64,000 nt of DNA from Variovorax sp. OV329 (GTDB taxonomy: Bacteria > Pseudomonadota > Gammaproteobacteria > Burkholderiales > Burkholderiaceae_C). The notes beneath the pieces are model-generated. The model was given only the letters and a program-made list of their open reading frames with translations. It did no database searches and was not told the origin of the DNA. This document shows positions 38,079-46,386 of this stretch, piece by piece (position 1 is the first letter of the stretch; each line of letters opens with the position of its first letter). The stretch is taken from contig NZ_FOUG01000002.1 in the NCBI RefSeq assembly GCF_900114785.1, positions 310,001 through 374,000 of the forward strand, given 5' to 3'. The translations under genes and the position numbers were made by a program.

Positions 38079-38250
38079 GAGTGAGGGAATGTGCTGCAAT
38101 GCTGCAGCGCACAAGGATTCTACCTTTCGAGACCTTCGCCGCCCCGCCCGGGGGCATTGCTGTGATGCGCAATCCTCAAGGAAGCCGTCATCCACGGCGC
38201 CTAGAATTTGCCTTCCTTTCCCGTCTACCTCCCTCTTTCCGGAGAACCGA

Positions 38251-39456
38251 ATGAGCTCCAACGCCCAGCCCTCGTCGCCCCACGTCATGAACACCTACGG
38301 TCGCCTGCCGATCGCCTTGTCGCATGGCCAGGGTTGCCGAGTCTGGGACACCAGCGGGAAGGCCTACCTGGACGGCCTGGGCGGCATCGCGGTCAACACC
38401 CTGGGCCACAACCACCCCGAGCTGGTGCCCGCGCTGCAGGACCAGATCAGCAAGCTGATCCACAGCTCCAACTACTACCACGTGCCGGGGCAGGAGAAGC
38501 TGGCCACCAAGCTCACCGAGCTCTCGGGCCTGACCAACGCCTTCTTCTGCTGCACCGGCCTGGAAGCCAACGAGGCCGCGCTGAAGCTGGCGCGCAAGTT
38601 CGGCCATGACAAGGGTATCGAGCGCCCCGAGATCGTGGTCTACGAGGCCGCCTTCCATGGCCGCAGCATCGCCACCCTGTCGGCCACCGGCAACCCCAAG
38701 GTGCAGGCCGGCTTCGGCCCGCTGGTGGAAGGCTTCATCCGCGTGCCGCTCAACGACATCGAGGCGCTGAAGAAGGCGACCGAGGGCAACCCCAACGTGG
38801 TGGCCGTATTCTTCGAGACCATCCAGGGCGAAGGCGGCATCCACCCGATGCGCGTGGAGTACCTCAAGCAGGTGCGCCAGCTGTGCGACGAGCGCGACTG
38901 GCTCATGATGATCGACGAGGTGCAGTGCGGCATGGGCCGCACCGGCAAGTGGTTCGCCCACCAGTGGGCCGGCATCAAGCCGGACGTGATGCCGCTGGCC
39001 AAGGGCCTGGGCTCGGGCGTGCCGATCGGCGCGGTGGTGGCCGGCCCCAAGGCCGCCAACATCTTCGGCCCCGGCAACCACGGCACCACTTTCGGCGGCA
39101 ACCCGCTGGCCATGCGCGCGGGCATCGAGACCATCCGCATCATGGAAGAGCACAAGCTGCTGGAGAACGCCGACAAGGTGGGCACGCACCTGAAGGAATC
39201 GCTGCAGCGCGAGTTCGCCGGCCTTCCCGGCGTGAAGGAAGTGCGCGGCCAGGGCCTGATGCTGGGCATCGAGCTGGACCGCCCCTGCGGCGTGATCCTG
39301 CAGCGCGCCTGCGACGCCGGCCTGCTGTTGAGCGTGACTGCCGACAGCGTGATCCGCCTGGTGCCCCCGCTCATCCTGAACCAGGCCGAGGCCGACGAGA
39401 TCGTGGCCATCCTGGCGCCTATCGTGAAGAGCTTTCTTGCAGAATCCAAGGCATGA
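38251..39456 (+). CDS. argD: Acetylornithine aminotransferase
   Basis: PLP-dependent class III aminotransferase: N-acetylglutamate semialdehyde to N-acetylornithine in arginine synthesis. It is 401 residues. PLP Lys251 is in 'PLAKGLGSGVPIGAVVAG', with 'FETIQGEGGIHP' and 'IDEVQCGMGRTGKWFAHQ' around the cofactor pocket and 'GTTFGGNPLA' closing it. A GGAGA ribosome site precedes the ATG. The stop overlaps the argF start (ATGA), so both arginine genes are coupled. The first six residues MSSNAQ are the same as those of ArgF. Confidence 0.95.
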   Translation: MSSNAQPSSPHVMNTYGRLPIALSHGQGCRVWDTSGKAYLDGLGGIAVNTLGHNHPELVPALQDQISKLIHSSNYYHVPGQEKLATKLTELSGLTNAFFCCTGLEANEAALKLARKFGHDKGIERPEIVVYEAAFHGRSIATLSATGNPKVQAGFGPLVEGFIRVPLNDIEALKKATEGNPNVVAVFFETIQGEGGIHPMRVEYLKQVRQLCDERDWLMMIDEVQCGMGRTGKWFAHQWAGIKPDVMPLAKGLGSGVPIGAVVAGPKAANIFGPGNHGTTFGGNPLAMRAGIETIRIMEEHKLLENADKVGTHLKESLQREFAGLPGVKEVRGQGLMLGIELDRPCGVILQRACDAGLLLSVTADSVIRLVPPLILNQAEADEIVAILAPIVKSFLAESKA

Positions 39457-40388
39457 GCAGCAACGCGCAAGCCCCCAACATCCGCCACTACCTGCAGTTC
39501 GCCGATTTCACGGCGGACGAGTACGCGCACGTCTTCGCGCGTGCGGCCCTGATCAAGAAGAAGTTCAAGACCTACGAGAAGCACCAGCCCCTGGTGGACC
39601 GAACGATGGCCATGATCTTCGAGAAGGCCTCCACCCGCACGCGGGTGAGCTTCGAAGCCGGCATGTACCAGATGGGCGGCAGCGTGGTGCACCTGACCAC
39701 CGGCGACAGCCAGCTGGGACGCGCCGAGCCCATCGAGGACAGCGCCAAGGTGATCAGCCGCATGGTCGACCTGGTGATGATCCGCACCTTCGAGCAGGCC
39801 AAGATCGAGGCCTTTGCGGCGCATTCGCGCGTGCCGGTCATCAATGGGCTGACCAACGAGTTCCACCCCTGCCAGATCCTGGCGGACATCTTCACCTTCA
39901 TCGAGCACCGCGGCTCCATCAAGGGCCGCACCGTGGCCTGGGTGGGTGATGGCAACAACATGGCCAACACCTGGCTGCAGGCCGCCGAGATCCTGGGCTT
40001 CACCGTGCACGTGAGCACGCCCACCGGCTACGAGGTCGACCAGTCGGTGGCCGGCATCCGCTCCAGCGACAGCTACAAGGTCTTCAAGGACCCGATGGAA
40101 GCCTGCCGCGGCGCCGACCTGGTCACCACCGACGTGTGGACCAGCATGGGCTACGAGGCCGAGAACGAGGCGCGCCGCAAGGCTTTTGCCGACTGGTGCG
40201 TCGACCAGGACATGATGCGCGCCGCCCAGCCCGACGCCCTGTTCATGCACTGCCTGCCCGCCCACCGCGGCGAGGAAGTCGAGGCCGAGGTCATCGACGG
40301 ACCGCAGTCGGTGGTGTGGGACGAGGCGGAAAACCGCATGCACGTGCAGAAGTCGCTGATGGAGTTCCTGCTGCTCGGCAGGCTCTGA
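39453..40388 (+). CDS. argF: Ornithine carbamoyltransferase
   Basis: Makes citrulline from ornithine and carbamoyl phosphate. It is 311 residues. Carbamoyl-phosphate site 'STRTRVSFEAGM', 'HPCQILAD', the ornithine SMG-like loop 'TTDVWTSMGYEAE', and 'MHCLPAHRGEEV' (HCLP motif) are complete. It is coupled to argD by ATGA overlap. The next gene, ykgJ-like, begins 29 bases on. Confidence 0.97.
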   Translation: MSSNAQAPNIRHYLQFADFTADEYAHVFARAALIKKKFKTYEKHQPLVDRTMAMIFEKASTRTRVSFEAGMYQMGGSVVHLTTGDSQLGRAEPIEDSAKVISRMVDLVMIRTFEQAKIEAFAAHSRVPVINGLTNEFHPCQILADIFTFIEHRGSIKGRTVAWVGDGNNMANTWLQAAEILGFTVHVSTPTGYEVDQSVAGIRSSDSYKVFKDPMEACRGADLVTTDVWTSMGYEAENEARRKAFADWCVDQDMMRAAQPDALFMHCLPAHRGEEVEAEVIDGPQSVVWDEAENRMHVQKSLMEFLLLGRL

Positions 40389-40417
40389 TCCGATCGCTTT
40401 CACCTTCGGCCCGAGGC

Positions 40418-40732
40418 ATGTCTCCCTGCCAACAATGCGGCGCCTGCTGCGCCAGCTACCGGGTCGACTTCAGCGTCCACGAACTGGACGAGCAAGGCGG
40501 CCGCGTGCCCTCGGGCCTGGCGGTCGAGGTGAACGACACGCTGTGCCGCATGCGAGGCACCGACCACGCCCGGCCCCGCTGCGCAGCCCTGACCGGAACC
40601 ATCGGCCAGAAGGTGGCCTGCGGCATCTACGAGTGGCGGCCCAACCCCTGCCACGAGCTGGAGGCCGGCAGCGATGCCTGCGGCCGCGCCCGCGCCCGGC
40701 ACGGCCTGCTGGCGTTGCCGCTGCCGCACTGA
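40418..40732 (+). CDS. YkgJ-family Cys-cluster protein
   Basis: A 104-residue small protein with the CxxCGxCC start 'MSPCQQCGACCASYRVDFS' and further Cys in 'DTLCRMRG', 'PRCAALTG', 'VACGIYEWRPNPCHE' and 'DACGRAR', fitting the YkgJ Zn/Fe-binding family (PF03692). Function is unknown. A GAGG ribosome site is present. It is downstream of argF and upstream of the kyn genes, possibly ending the arg transcription unit. Confidence 0.85.
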   Translation: MSPCQQCGACCASYRVDFSVHELDEQGGRVPSGLAVEVNDTLCRMRGTDHARPRCAALTGTIGQKVACGIYEWRPNPCHELEAGSDACGRARARHGLLALPLPH

Positions 40733-40765
40733 AGAAGCGCTGTCATGTTTTGATTCTCCTTCGTT

Positions 40766-40793
40766 GGAAATAACCGACACCACGGTTATTCCC
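40766..40793. promoter_or_regulatory. Inverted repeat upstream of kynB (candidate operator)
   Basis: AATAACCG (40769-40776) and CGGTTATT (40783-40790) pair perfectly around ACACCA. Extending to 40766 and 40793 adds two more G-C pairs with one mismatch (11-bp arms in total). It ends 20 bases before the kynB start. Kynurenine-pathway genes are often controlled by the Lrp-type KynR; no regulator gene is adjacent, so the binding protein is unknown. Confidence 0.55.
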
Positions 40794-40813
40794 GCGGCGC
40801 TACCTTCTGCGCC

Positions 40814-41458
40814 ATGGATTCGAAATCACCCCGCCTGTGGGACATCTCGCCGCCCGTGCATGCAGGCGCGCCGGTGTTCCCCGGCGACACGCCCTACCGG
40901 CAGCGCTGGGCCGCGACCATCGGCCCCCAGTGCCCGGTCAACGTCAGCGAGATCGCGCTCTCGCCGCACGTGGGCGCGCATGCCGACGCCCCGCTGCACT
41001 ACGACGCCGACGGCGCCACCATCGGCGACCTCGGCCTGACGCCTTTTCTCGGCCGCTGCCGGGTCATCCATGCAATCGACTGCGGAGCGCTGGTCGAGTG
41101 GCGGCATGTGGCGCACGCCCTGCACGACCTGCCGCCGCGCGTGCTGCTGCGCACATATCGCCAGATGCCCGTCGATCGCTGGGACCCGGAGCTCTCGGCC
41201 TACGCCCCTTCCACCATCGAGCGCTTCGCCGACCTGGGCGTGCAGCTGGTGGGCATCGACACCGCCAGCATCGATCCGGCCGACAGCAAGACGCTGGACA
41301 GCCACCAGGTCATCCGCCGCCGCGGCCTGCGCGTGCTGGAGAACCTCGTGCTCGACGAGGTGCCCGAAGGCGACTACGAACTCATCGCGCTGCCGCTGAA
41401 GCTGGTCAGCGCCGATGCCTCTCCCGTTCGCGCCGTGCTGCGCGAACTTGCTTCCTGA
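40814..41458 (+). CDS. kynB: Kynurenine formamidase (bacterial type)
   Basis: Hydrolyses N-formylkynurenine to kynurenine and formate. The 214 residues hold the metal-binding cyclase-family motif '[16 protein letters not shown]' and '[19 protein letters not shown]'. KynB-type enzymes are Zn dependent, unlike the eukaryotic Ser hydrolase. It is followed 13 bases on by kynU and then kynA, all rightward: the tryptophan-to-anthranilate operon. The upstream palindrome is a likely control site. Confidence 0.95.
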   Translation: MDSKSPRLWDISPPVHAGAPVFPGDTPYRQRWAATIGPQCPVNVSEIALSPHVGAHADAPLHYDADGATIGDLGLTPFLGRCRVIHAIDCGALVEWRHVAHALHDLPPRVLLRTYRQMPVDRWDPELSAYAPSTIERFADLGVQLVGIDTASIDPADSKTLDSHQVIRRRGLRVLENLVLDEVPEGDYELIALPLKLVSADASPVRAVLRELAS

Positions 41459-41471
41459 ACACCTGCCGCCC

Positions 41472-42755
41472 ATGAAACTCGACGACTGCCAGCGCCTCGA
41501 TGCGCAAGACCCGCTGCGCGCCCTGCGCGATCAATTCCTGCTGCCTGAAGGCGTGATCTACCTCGACGGCAATTCGCTGGGCGTGCTGCCCAAGTCCGCA
41601 CCCGGGCGCGTGGCCGAGGTGGTGGCCAAGGAATGGGGCGAAGGCCTCATCCGCTCCTGGAACACCGCCGGCTGGTTCGACCTGCCACAGCGCCTAGGCG
41701 ACAAGGTGGCGCGCCTCATCGGCGCCGCGCCCGGCGAGGTGGTGTGCACCGACAGCACCTCCATCAACCTCTACAAGGTGCTGTTTGCCGCCATCGCACA
41801 GGCCAAAGCCGGCGATGCGAAACGGCGCCTGGTGGTGAGCGAGCGCAGCAACTTCCCCACCGACCTGTACATCGCCGAGTCGCTTTGCCGCGAGCATGGC
41901 CTCACGCTCAAACTGATCGACAGCGAGGCCGAGCTGCCCGCCGCCCTGACGCAGGAAGTGGCGGTGCTGATGCTCACCCACGTGAACTACCGTACCGGCG
42001 CCATGCACGACATGAAGGCCATCACTGCCGCCGCGCACGCCGCCGGCGCGCTCACCGTGTGGGATCTGGCGCACAGCGCGGGCGCTGTGCCGGTGGCGCT
42101 CAACGAAAGCGAGGCCGACTTCGCCATCGGCTGCGGCTACAAGTACCTCAACGGCGGCCCCGGCGCGCCGGCCTTCGCCTGGGTGAACACCAGGCACGCC
42201 GGCCAGTTCATGCAGCCGCTGTCGGGCTGGTGGGGCCACGCGGCGCCCTTCGAGTTCAGCCCGCAGTACCGGCCGGCGCCGGGCGTGGGCCGCTACCTCT
42301 GCGGCACGCAGCCCATCGTGAGCCTGGCGGCGCTGGAATGCGGCCTGGACACCGTGCTCGCCGCCGAGCCCCAGGGCGGCATGGCGGCGCTGCGCAAGAA
42401 GTCGCTGGAACTGACGGACGCCTTCATCGCGCTGGTCGAGGGACGCCTGCCGGCACAGTTCGAGCTCATCACGCCGCGCGAGCATGCACGCCGCGGCTCG
42501 CAGGTATGCCTCGCACTGACCCAGCAGCAGACGCCCACGCAGGCCTACGCGATCGTGCAGGCGCTGATCGCACGGGGCGTGATCGGCGACTACCGCGCGG
42601 GCGATTCGCAGATGCCCGACATCCTGCGCTTCGGCTTCACGCCGCTGTACCTTGGGCTGGCCGACGTGTGGAATTCCGTCGAGCACCTGGTGCAGGTGAT
42701 GGAGCGCGCCGAATGGAAGCGCGACGAGTTCAACGCCAGGAACGCGGTGACCTGA
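41472..42755 (+). CDS. kynU: Kynureninase
   Basis: PLP enzyme cleaving L-kynurenine to anthranilate and alanine. It is 427 residues. The PLP lysine is Lys224 in '[16 protein letters not shown]'. '[15 protein letters not shown]' and '[15 protein letters not shown]' are kynureninase hallmarks. It is the middle gene of kynBUA; its stop is one base before the kynA start. The produced anthranilate could feed anthranilate degradation or tryptophan synthesis. Confidence 0.96.
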   Translation: MKLDDCQRLDAQDPLRALRDQFLLPEGVIYLDGNSLGVLPKSAPGRVAEVVAKEWGEGLIRSWNTAGWFDLPQRLGDKVARLIGAAPGEVVCTDSTSINLYKVLFAAIAQAKAGDAKRRLVVSERSNFPTDLYIAESLCREHGLTLKLIDSEAELPAALTQEVAVLMLTHVNYRTGAMHDMKAITAAAHAAGALTVWDLAHSAGAVPVALNESEADFAIGCGYKYLNGGPGAPAFAWVNTRHAGQFMQPLSGWWGHAAPFEFSPQYRPAPGVGRYLCGTQPIVSLAALECGLDTVLAAEPQGGMAALRKKSLELTDAFIALVEGRLPAQFELITPREHARRGSQVCLALTQQQTPTQAYAIVQALIARGVIGDYRAGDSQMPDILRFGFTPLYLGLADVWNSVEHLVQVMERAEWKRDEFNARNAVT

Positions 42756-42756
42756 A

Positions 42757-43608
42757 ATGAGCTGCCCCGTCAATCACACCGAGAACATCGTCAAGGACGA
42801 GAAGGCGCAGCTCGACTTCAGCCAGTCCATGAGCTATGGCGACTACCTGCACCTGGACCAGGTGCTCAGCGCGCAGCACCCGCTCTCGCCGGCGCATGAC
42901 GAGATGCTCTTCATCATCCAGCACCAGACCAGCGAGCTGTGGATGAAGCTGATGCTGCACGAGCTGCGCGGCGCCACCGATTGCATCGCCACCGACCGCC
43001 TGCCCGACGCCTTCAAGATGCTGGCGCGGGTGAGCCGCATCATGGAGCAGCTGGTCAGCGCGTGGACCGTGCTCTCGACCATGACGCCGCCCGAGTACAC
43101 CGCCATGCGGCCCTACCTGGCCAGCTCCAGCGGCTTCCAGAGCGCGCAGTACCGCTGCATCGAGTTCGCCCTGGGCAACAAGAACGCGGCCATGCTCAAG
43201 CCGCACGCGCACCGGGCCGACCTGCTTGCGCAGGTGGAGGCCGCATATCACGCACCCTCGCTCTACGACGAGGCCCTGCGCCTTCTGGCGCGCCACGGCC
43301 TGCCCGTGCCCGCCGACCGGCTGGATCGCGACTGGACGCAGCCCTACGAGGCCAGCGATGGCGTGGAGGCCGCGTGGCTCACCGTCTACCGCGCGCCGCA
43401 GGCGCACTGGGACCTCTACCAGCTGGGCGAGAAGCTTACCGACCTGGAGGACGCCTTCCGCCTCTGGCGCTTCCGCCACGTGACCACCGTGGAACGCGTC
43501 ATCGGCTTCAAGCGTGGCACCGGCGGCACGGGCGGCGTAAGCTATCTTCGCAAGATGCTCGACGTGGTGCTCTTTCCGGAAATCTGGAAGCTGCGCACCG
43601 ACCTGTAG
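42757..43608 (+). CDS. kynA: Tryptophan 2,3-dioxygenase
   Basis: Haem dioxygenase that opens tryptophan to N-formylkynurenine, the first step of the pathway. It is 283 residues with '[20 protein letters not shown]' and '[19 protein letters not shown]', '[11 protein letters not shown]', '[14 protein letters not shown]' and '[14 protein letters not shown]'. The haem-ligand His is in the region around the last motif. The enzyme is a cytosolic tetramer. Last gene of kynBUA; a strong ribosome site for an unrelated-looking gene follows 34 bases downstream. Confidence 0.96.
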   Translation: MSCPVNHTENIVKDEKAQLDFSQSMSYGDYLHLDQVLSAQHPLSPAHDEMLFIIQHQTSELWMKLMLHELRGATDCIATDRLPDAFKMLARVSRIMEQLVSAWTVLSTMTPPEYTAMRPYLASSSGFQSAQYRCIEFALGNKNAAMLKPHAHRADLLAQVEAAYHAPSLYDEALRLLARHGLPVPADRLDRDWTQPYEASDGVEAAWLTVYRAPQAHWDLYQLGEKLTDLEDAFRLWRFRHVTTVERVIGFKRGTGGTGGVSYLRKMLDVVLFPEIWKLRTDL

Positions 43609-43642
43609 GCCCGCAAGCCAGTCCACAAGGAAGGGAGCCTGG

Positions 43643-44863
43643 ATGGATGACTTCTTCACCGCCGCCGAACTGGCGCAACTGCGCGAGCACGGCATCGTGC
43701 TCTTCGCAGGCCGTGTGATCTTCGATGCCCGCCCGCCCATCGGCGCGGAGCAGCTCGCCGCCGTCGAGGCGGCCAGCGCCGGCCCGGTGCCGCCGCAGCT
43801 GCTCGCGCTGTGGAAGGAGACCTGCGGCGGCGCGCTGGACTACGACCTCTCGGTGCGCATGAACGGCGGCGAGGAACCCATCCTCTGGGCCGAGCTTTTC
43901 GGCCATGGCCCGGACGGCTTCCACGACCTTCCCGGATGGATCGAGCACGAGCGCCAGGCGGCCGGCTCGCCCCAGCTCGCCGCCCTGCCCTTCGGCGGCT
44001 TCGAGGACACCGATCGCCTGCTGGTCTTGACCGAGCCCGGCGCACGGCACGGCCAGGTGCTGGCCTGGAAGCAGGCCCTGCCCCAGGCCTGGCCGCACGC
44101 CATGCACGAGGACGGCCTGGCGACGGTCGCCACCGACCTCGAAGGCGCCTTCGCGGCGCTGCACCTGGCGGAAGACCCGCTGGAGCCCGCCGGTGACTAC
44201 TACACCGGCCAGGCCCTGCTCGACTACCTGGACGAGCGCCACGGCGACCACGGCATGGACCTGGACCTGGCCGACAAGCTGGTGGCCTACTACCGCCGCG
44301 CGGTCGTCGACTGGCGCAAGCCCCTCAGCGAAGGGCGGCTGTCGGAAGTCCCCCCGCTGGCGGCACAGATCGCGCAGCGCCACGCCATTGCCACCGACGA
44401 CCCGGCACTCATCAACGAGCTGGCGGCCGCCGGCGTGCGCTTCGACGTGCCCTTGCACGGCAGCGCGCTGCCCACCGACCTGGCGCTGGCGCACGGCGCC
44501 TTCGAAGCGGCGGCCGCGCTCGTGGCAGGCGATGCGCCGCTCTCCGGCCATGCGCTGGACAACATCGAAGGCCCGATCTCGCCGGAACTGACGCAGGAGC
44601 TGCTCGCGCGCGGCGCCAAGCCCAGCGCACGCGCCATTGCGCAATGCGTGGCCGCCGGCGCGCCCGACGCGGCACGCCTCATCGCGCAGGCCTACCAGCA
44701 GCAGAACGCGGACTTGCCGCAAGCCTTCGAATCAGCACGCAACGCCTTGCTCGAGCAGTTGCAGGCCGCCCTGGCCGAAGCCAGCAGCGCCGGCCTGGGG
44801 CAGGACGCGGGCGCCGAAGGCCTGGCCGAGCGCATCGAGCACCTGCAGAGCTTCACGCTCTGA
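43643..44863 (+). CDS. SMI1/KNR4 (SUKH)-like domain protein with ankyrin-like C-terminus
   Basis: 406 residues. Residues about 40-190 resemble the SMI1/KNR4 or SUKH fold: 'VPPQLLALWKETCGGALDYD' and later 'FGGFEDTDRLLVLTE'. Residues about 240-370 are helical with ankyrin-like repeats such as 'DPALINELAAAGVRFDVPL' and 'PTDLALAHGAFEAAAALV'. SUKH domains are common in toxin-immunity proteins, and Ala/Leu-rich ankyrins bind proteins. No toxin is adjacent. A strong GGAAGGGAG ribosome site precedes the ATG. It ends 20 bases before the convergent monooxygenase gene. Function is unknown. Confidence 0.65.
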   Translation: MDDFFTAAELAQLREHGIVLFAGRVIFDARPPIGAEQLAAVEAASAGPVPPQLLALWKETCGGALDYDLSVRMNGGEEPILWAELFGHGPDGFHDLPGWIEHERQAAGSPQLAALPFGGFEDTDRLLVLTEPGARHGQVLAWKQALPQAWPHAMHEDGLATVATDLEGAFAALHLAEDPLEPAGDYYTGQALLDYLDERHGDHGMDLDLADKLVAYYRRAVVDWRKPLSEGRLSEVPPLAAQIAQRHAIATDDPALINELAAAGVRFDVPLHGSALPTDLALAHGAFEAAAALVAGDAPLSGHALDNIEGPISPELTQELLARGAKPSARAIAQCVAAGAPDAARLIAQAYQQQNADLPQAFESARNALLEQLQAALAEASSAGLGQDAGAEGLAERIEHLQSFTL

Positions 44864-44882
44864 ACCGGCGCCCGGTCCCGGC

Positions 44883-46082
44883 TCAGCCTTCGTAGAGCCA
44901 GGGGTTGTCCAGCAGGTGCGCGCCCAGCACGCGCAGGGCCGCGTCGCGCGCCATGCGCCGTGCGCCGCCCGCATGGAAGACTTCGCCGTTGCGCTGCGCG
45001 CGCGCCTGCACCCGCGCATTGCGCTGCCAGCGGGCTGCGGCGTAACGGGCGAAGGCGGCGGGCAGATCGGCGGCGGCGCCTGTCCCCACGCGATCGGCCA
45101 GCGCCACCGCATCCTCGATCGCCATGCCGGCCCCCTGCGCCAGGTAGGGCAGCATGGGGTGCGCCGCGTCACCCAGCAGCGCAATGCGCTCGCGCACCAT
45201 GTCCTGCGGGCCCGACAGCGGCGGCAGGTCGTTGAGCAGCCACGCCCGCCACTGCGGCATCGCTTCGATCAGCGGGAACACGCCATCGCAGCGCTTGCCG
45301 ATGGCCGCCAGCAGCGCTGCGAGGTCGGCCTGCTGGTCCCAGTCGGCCGGGTCGGGCTTCTGCACCCAGGCGCCGCCGGGCTGGACCTCGGCGATGACGA
45401 CGACGTTGAGGAAGGCACCCGCGCGCACCGGGTAGGCCACGGCGTGCAGGCGCTCGCCCAGCCAGACCTGCACTTCGCTGCTGCGCAGCGCCGCCGGCAG
45501 CGCATCGATGCGCACCAGCGCGCGCCAGGCGGTGTGGCCTGTGGCGCGCGGCGGCGCTGCATCTTCCGACACGCGCCGGCGCACCAGGCTCCACAGGCCA
45601 TCCGCACCGACCAGGCCGTCACCCTCCCAGGCGTGCTCGGCGCCGGCGCCCACGCAGACGGTGTCGCCGCGCGCCGCCACCTGCGTGATCTGCACGCCGG
45701 TGCTCAGCTCGACCCGCGGGGCCAGCGCTCGCGCGGCTTCCAGCAGCACGCCATGCAGGTCGGCGCGGTGGATGCAGAGGTAGGGGCCGCCGTACTTGCG
45801 CTCGATGGTGTCGGCCAGCGGCATGCGCGCCAGCAGGCTGCCGTCCTGCGCATCTCGCACCGCCACGGCGGGCGGACGCGCCGCCAGCTTCAGGGCGCCG
45901 TCGAGCAGGTCCAGCGACTTCAGGCGGCGGGTGACGTTGGGGCCCAGCTGGATGCCGGCACCGATCTCGGCGAAGGCCGGTGCCTGCTCCAGCACCTCGA
46001 CGCTCTGGCCGCGGCGGGCCAGCGCAACCGCGGCCGCGAGTCCGCCGATGCCGCCACCGGCAATGAGGATGCGCGCCGGCAT
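44883..46082 (-). CDS. FAD-dependent aromatic monooxygenase (salicylate-hydroxylase-like)
   Basis: Class A flavoprotein hydroxylase of 399 residues: 'ILIAGGGIGGLAAAVALARRG' begins with the GxGxxG FAD fold, 'VGADGLWSLVRRR' is the DG motif, and 'LLGDAAHPMLPYLAQGAGMA' is the GD motif. This is closest by pattern to salicylate 1-hydroxylase and 3-hydroxybenzoate 6-hydroxylase (NahG/NagX-type). It is convergent to the previous gene. Proximity to kynBUA suggests an aromatic substrate but that is inference. No ring-cleavage dioxygenase gene is in the window. Confidence 0.85.
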   Translation of the reverse strand: MPARILIAGGGIGGLAAAVALARRGQSVEVLEQAPAFAEIGAGIQLGPNVTRRLKSLDLLDGALKLAARPPAVAVRDAQDGSLLARMPLADTIERKYGGPYLCIHRADLHGVLLEAARALAPRVELSTGVQITQVAARGDTVCVGAGAEHAWEGDGLVGADGLWSLVRRRVSEDAAPPRATGHTAWRALVRIDALPAALRSSEVQVWLGERLHAVAYPVRAGAFLNVVVIAEVQPGGAWVQKPDPADWDQQADLAALLAAIGKRCDGVFPLIEAMPQWRAWLLNDLPPLSGPQDMVRERIALLGDAAHPMLPYLAQGAGMAIEDAVALADRVGTGAAADLPAAFARYAAARWQRNARVQARAQRNGEVFHAGGARRMARDAALRVLGAHLLDNPWLYEG

Positions 46083-46088
46083 GGGCTC

Positions 46089-46373
46089 TTAGCGCATGCG
46101 GGTCAGCGGAACCTCGGTCGGCTCTTTCTGGTTCGGTGCGGCCTGGCCCTTGCTCGCGCAGGTGGGCGAGCAACTGTCGCAGGCGCCGCAGCCGGATGAC
46201 TTGGAGAGCGTGGCCGCCAGCTTCTGGGCGCCCTGCTCGTTCACGAGGCCGGCGCGCTGCCCGCCCGCCGCCATCTTCGCAGCCAGGGCGCGTCGCCAGG
46301 CGCCGGGCATGTAGCGCCAGGCGAGGTAGAGCGCCGCGCAGGCGCCGATGAGAGCGACGATGACTTCTTGCAT
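46089..46373 (-). CDS. Small Cys-rich membrane protein downstream of feoB (DUF6587/FeoB-associated)
   Basis: 94 residues: an N-terminal transmembrane helix 'VIVALIGACAALYLAWRY' and, in the C-terminal half, a Cys cluster 'GCGACDSCSPTC' (Cys62, 65, 68 and 72). The cluster resembles the FeoB-associated Cys-rich protein, though family assignment is tentative. The start is 14 bases after the feoB stop. It could replace FeoC as an iron/redox-sensing or anchoring partner. Function is unproven. Confidence 0.75.
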   Translation of the reverse strand: MQEVIVALIGACAALYLAWRYMPGAWRRALAAKMAAGGQRAGLVNEQGAQKLAATLSKSSGCGACDSCSPTCASKGQAAPNQKEPTEVPLTRMR

Positions 46374-46386
46374 GGCGTGATTCTTC

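Noticed and set aside
38202..38207. TAGAAT as an argD promoter
   Set aside because: No -35 at a usable distance; one hexamer alone is too common to call.
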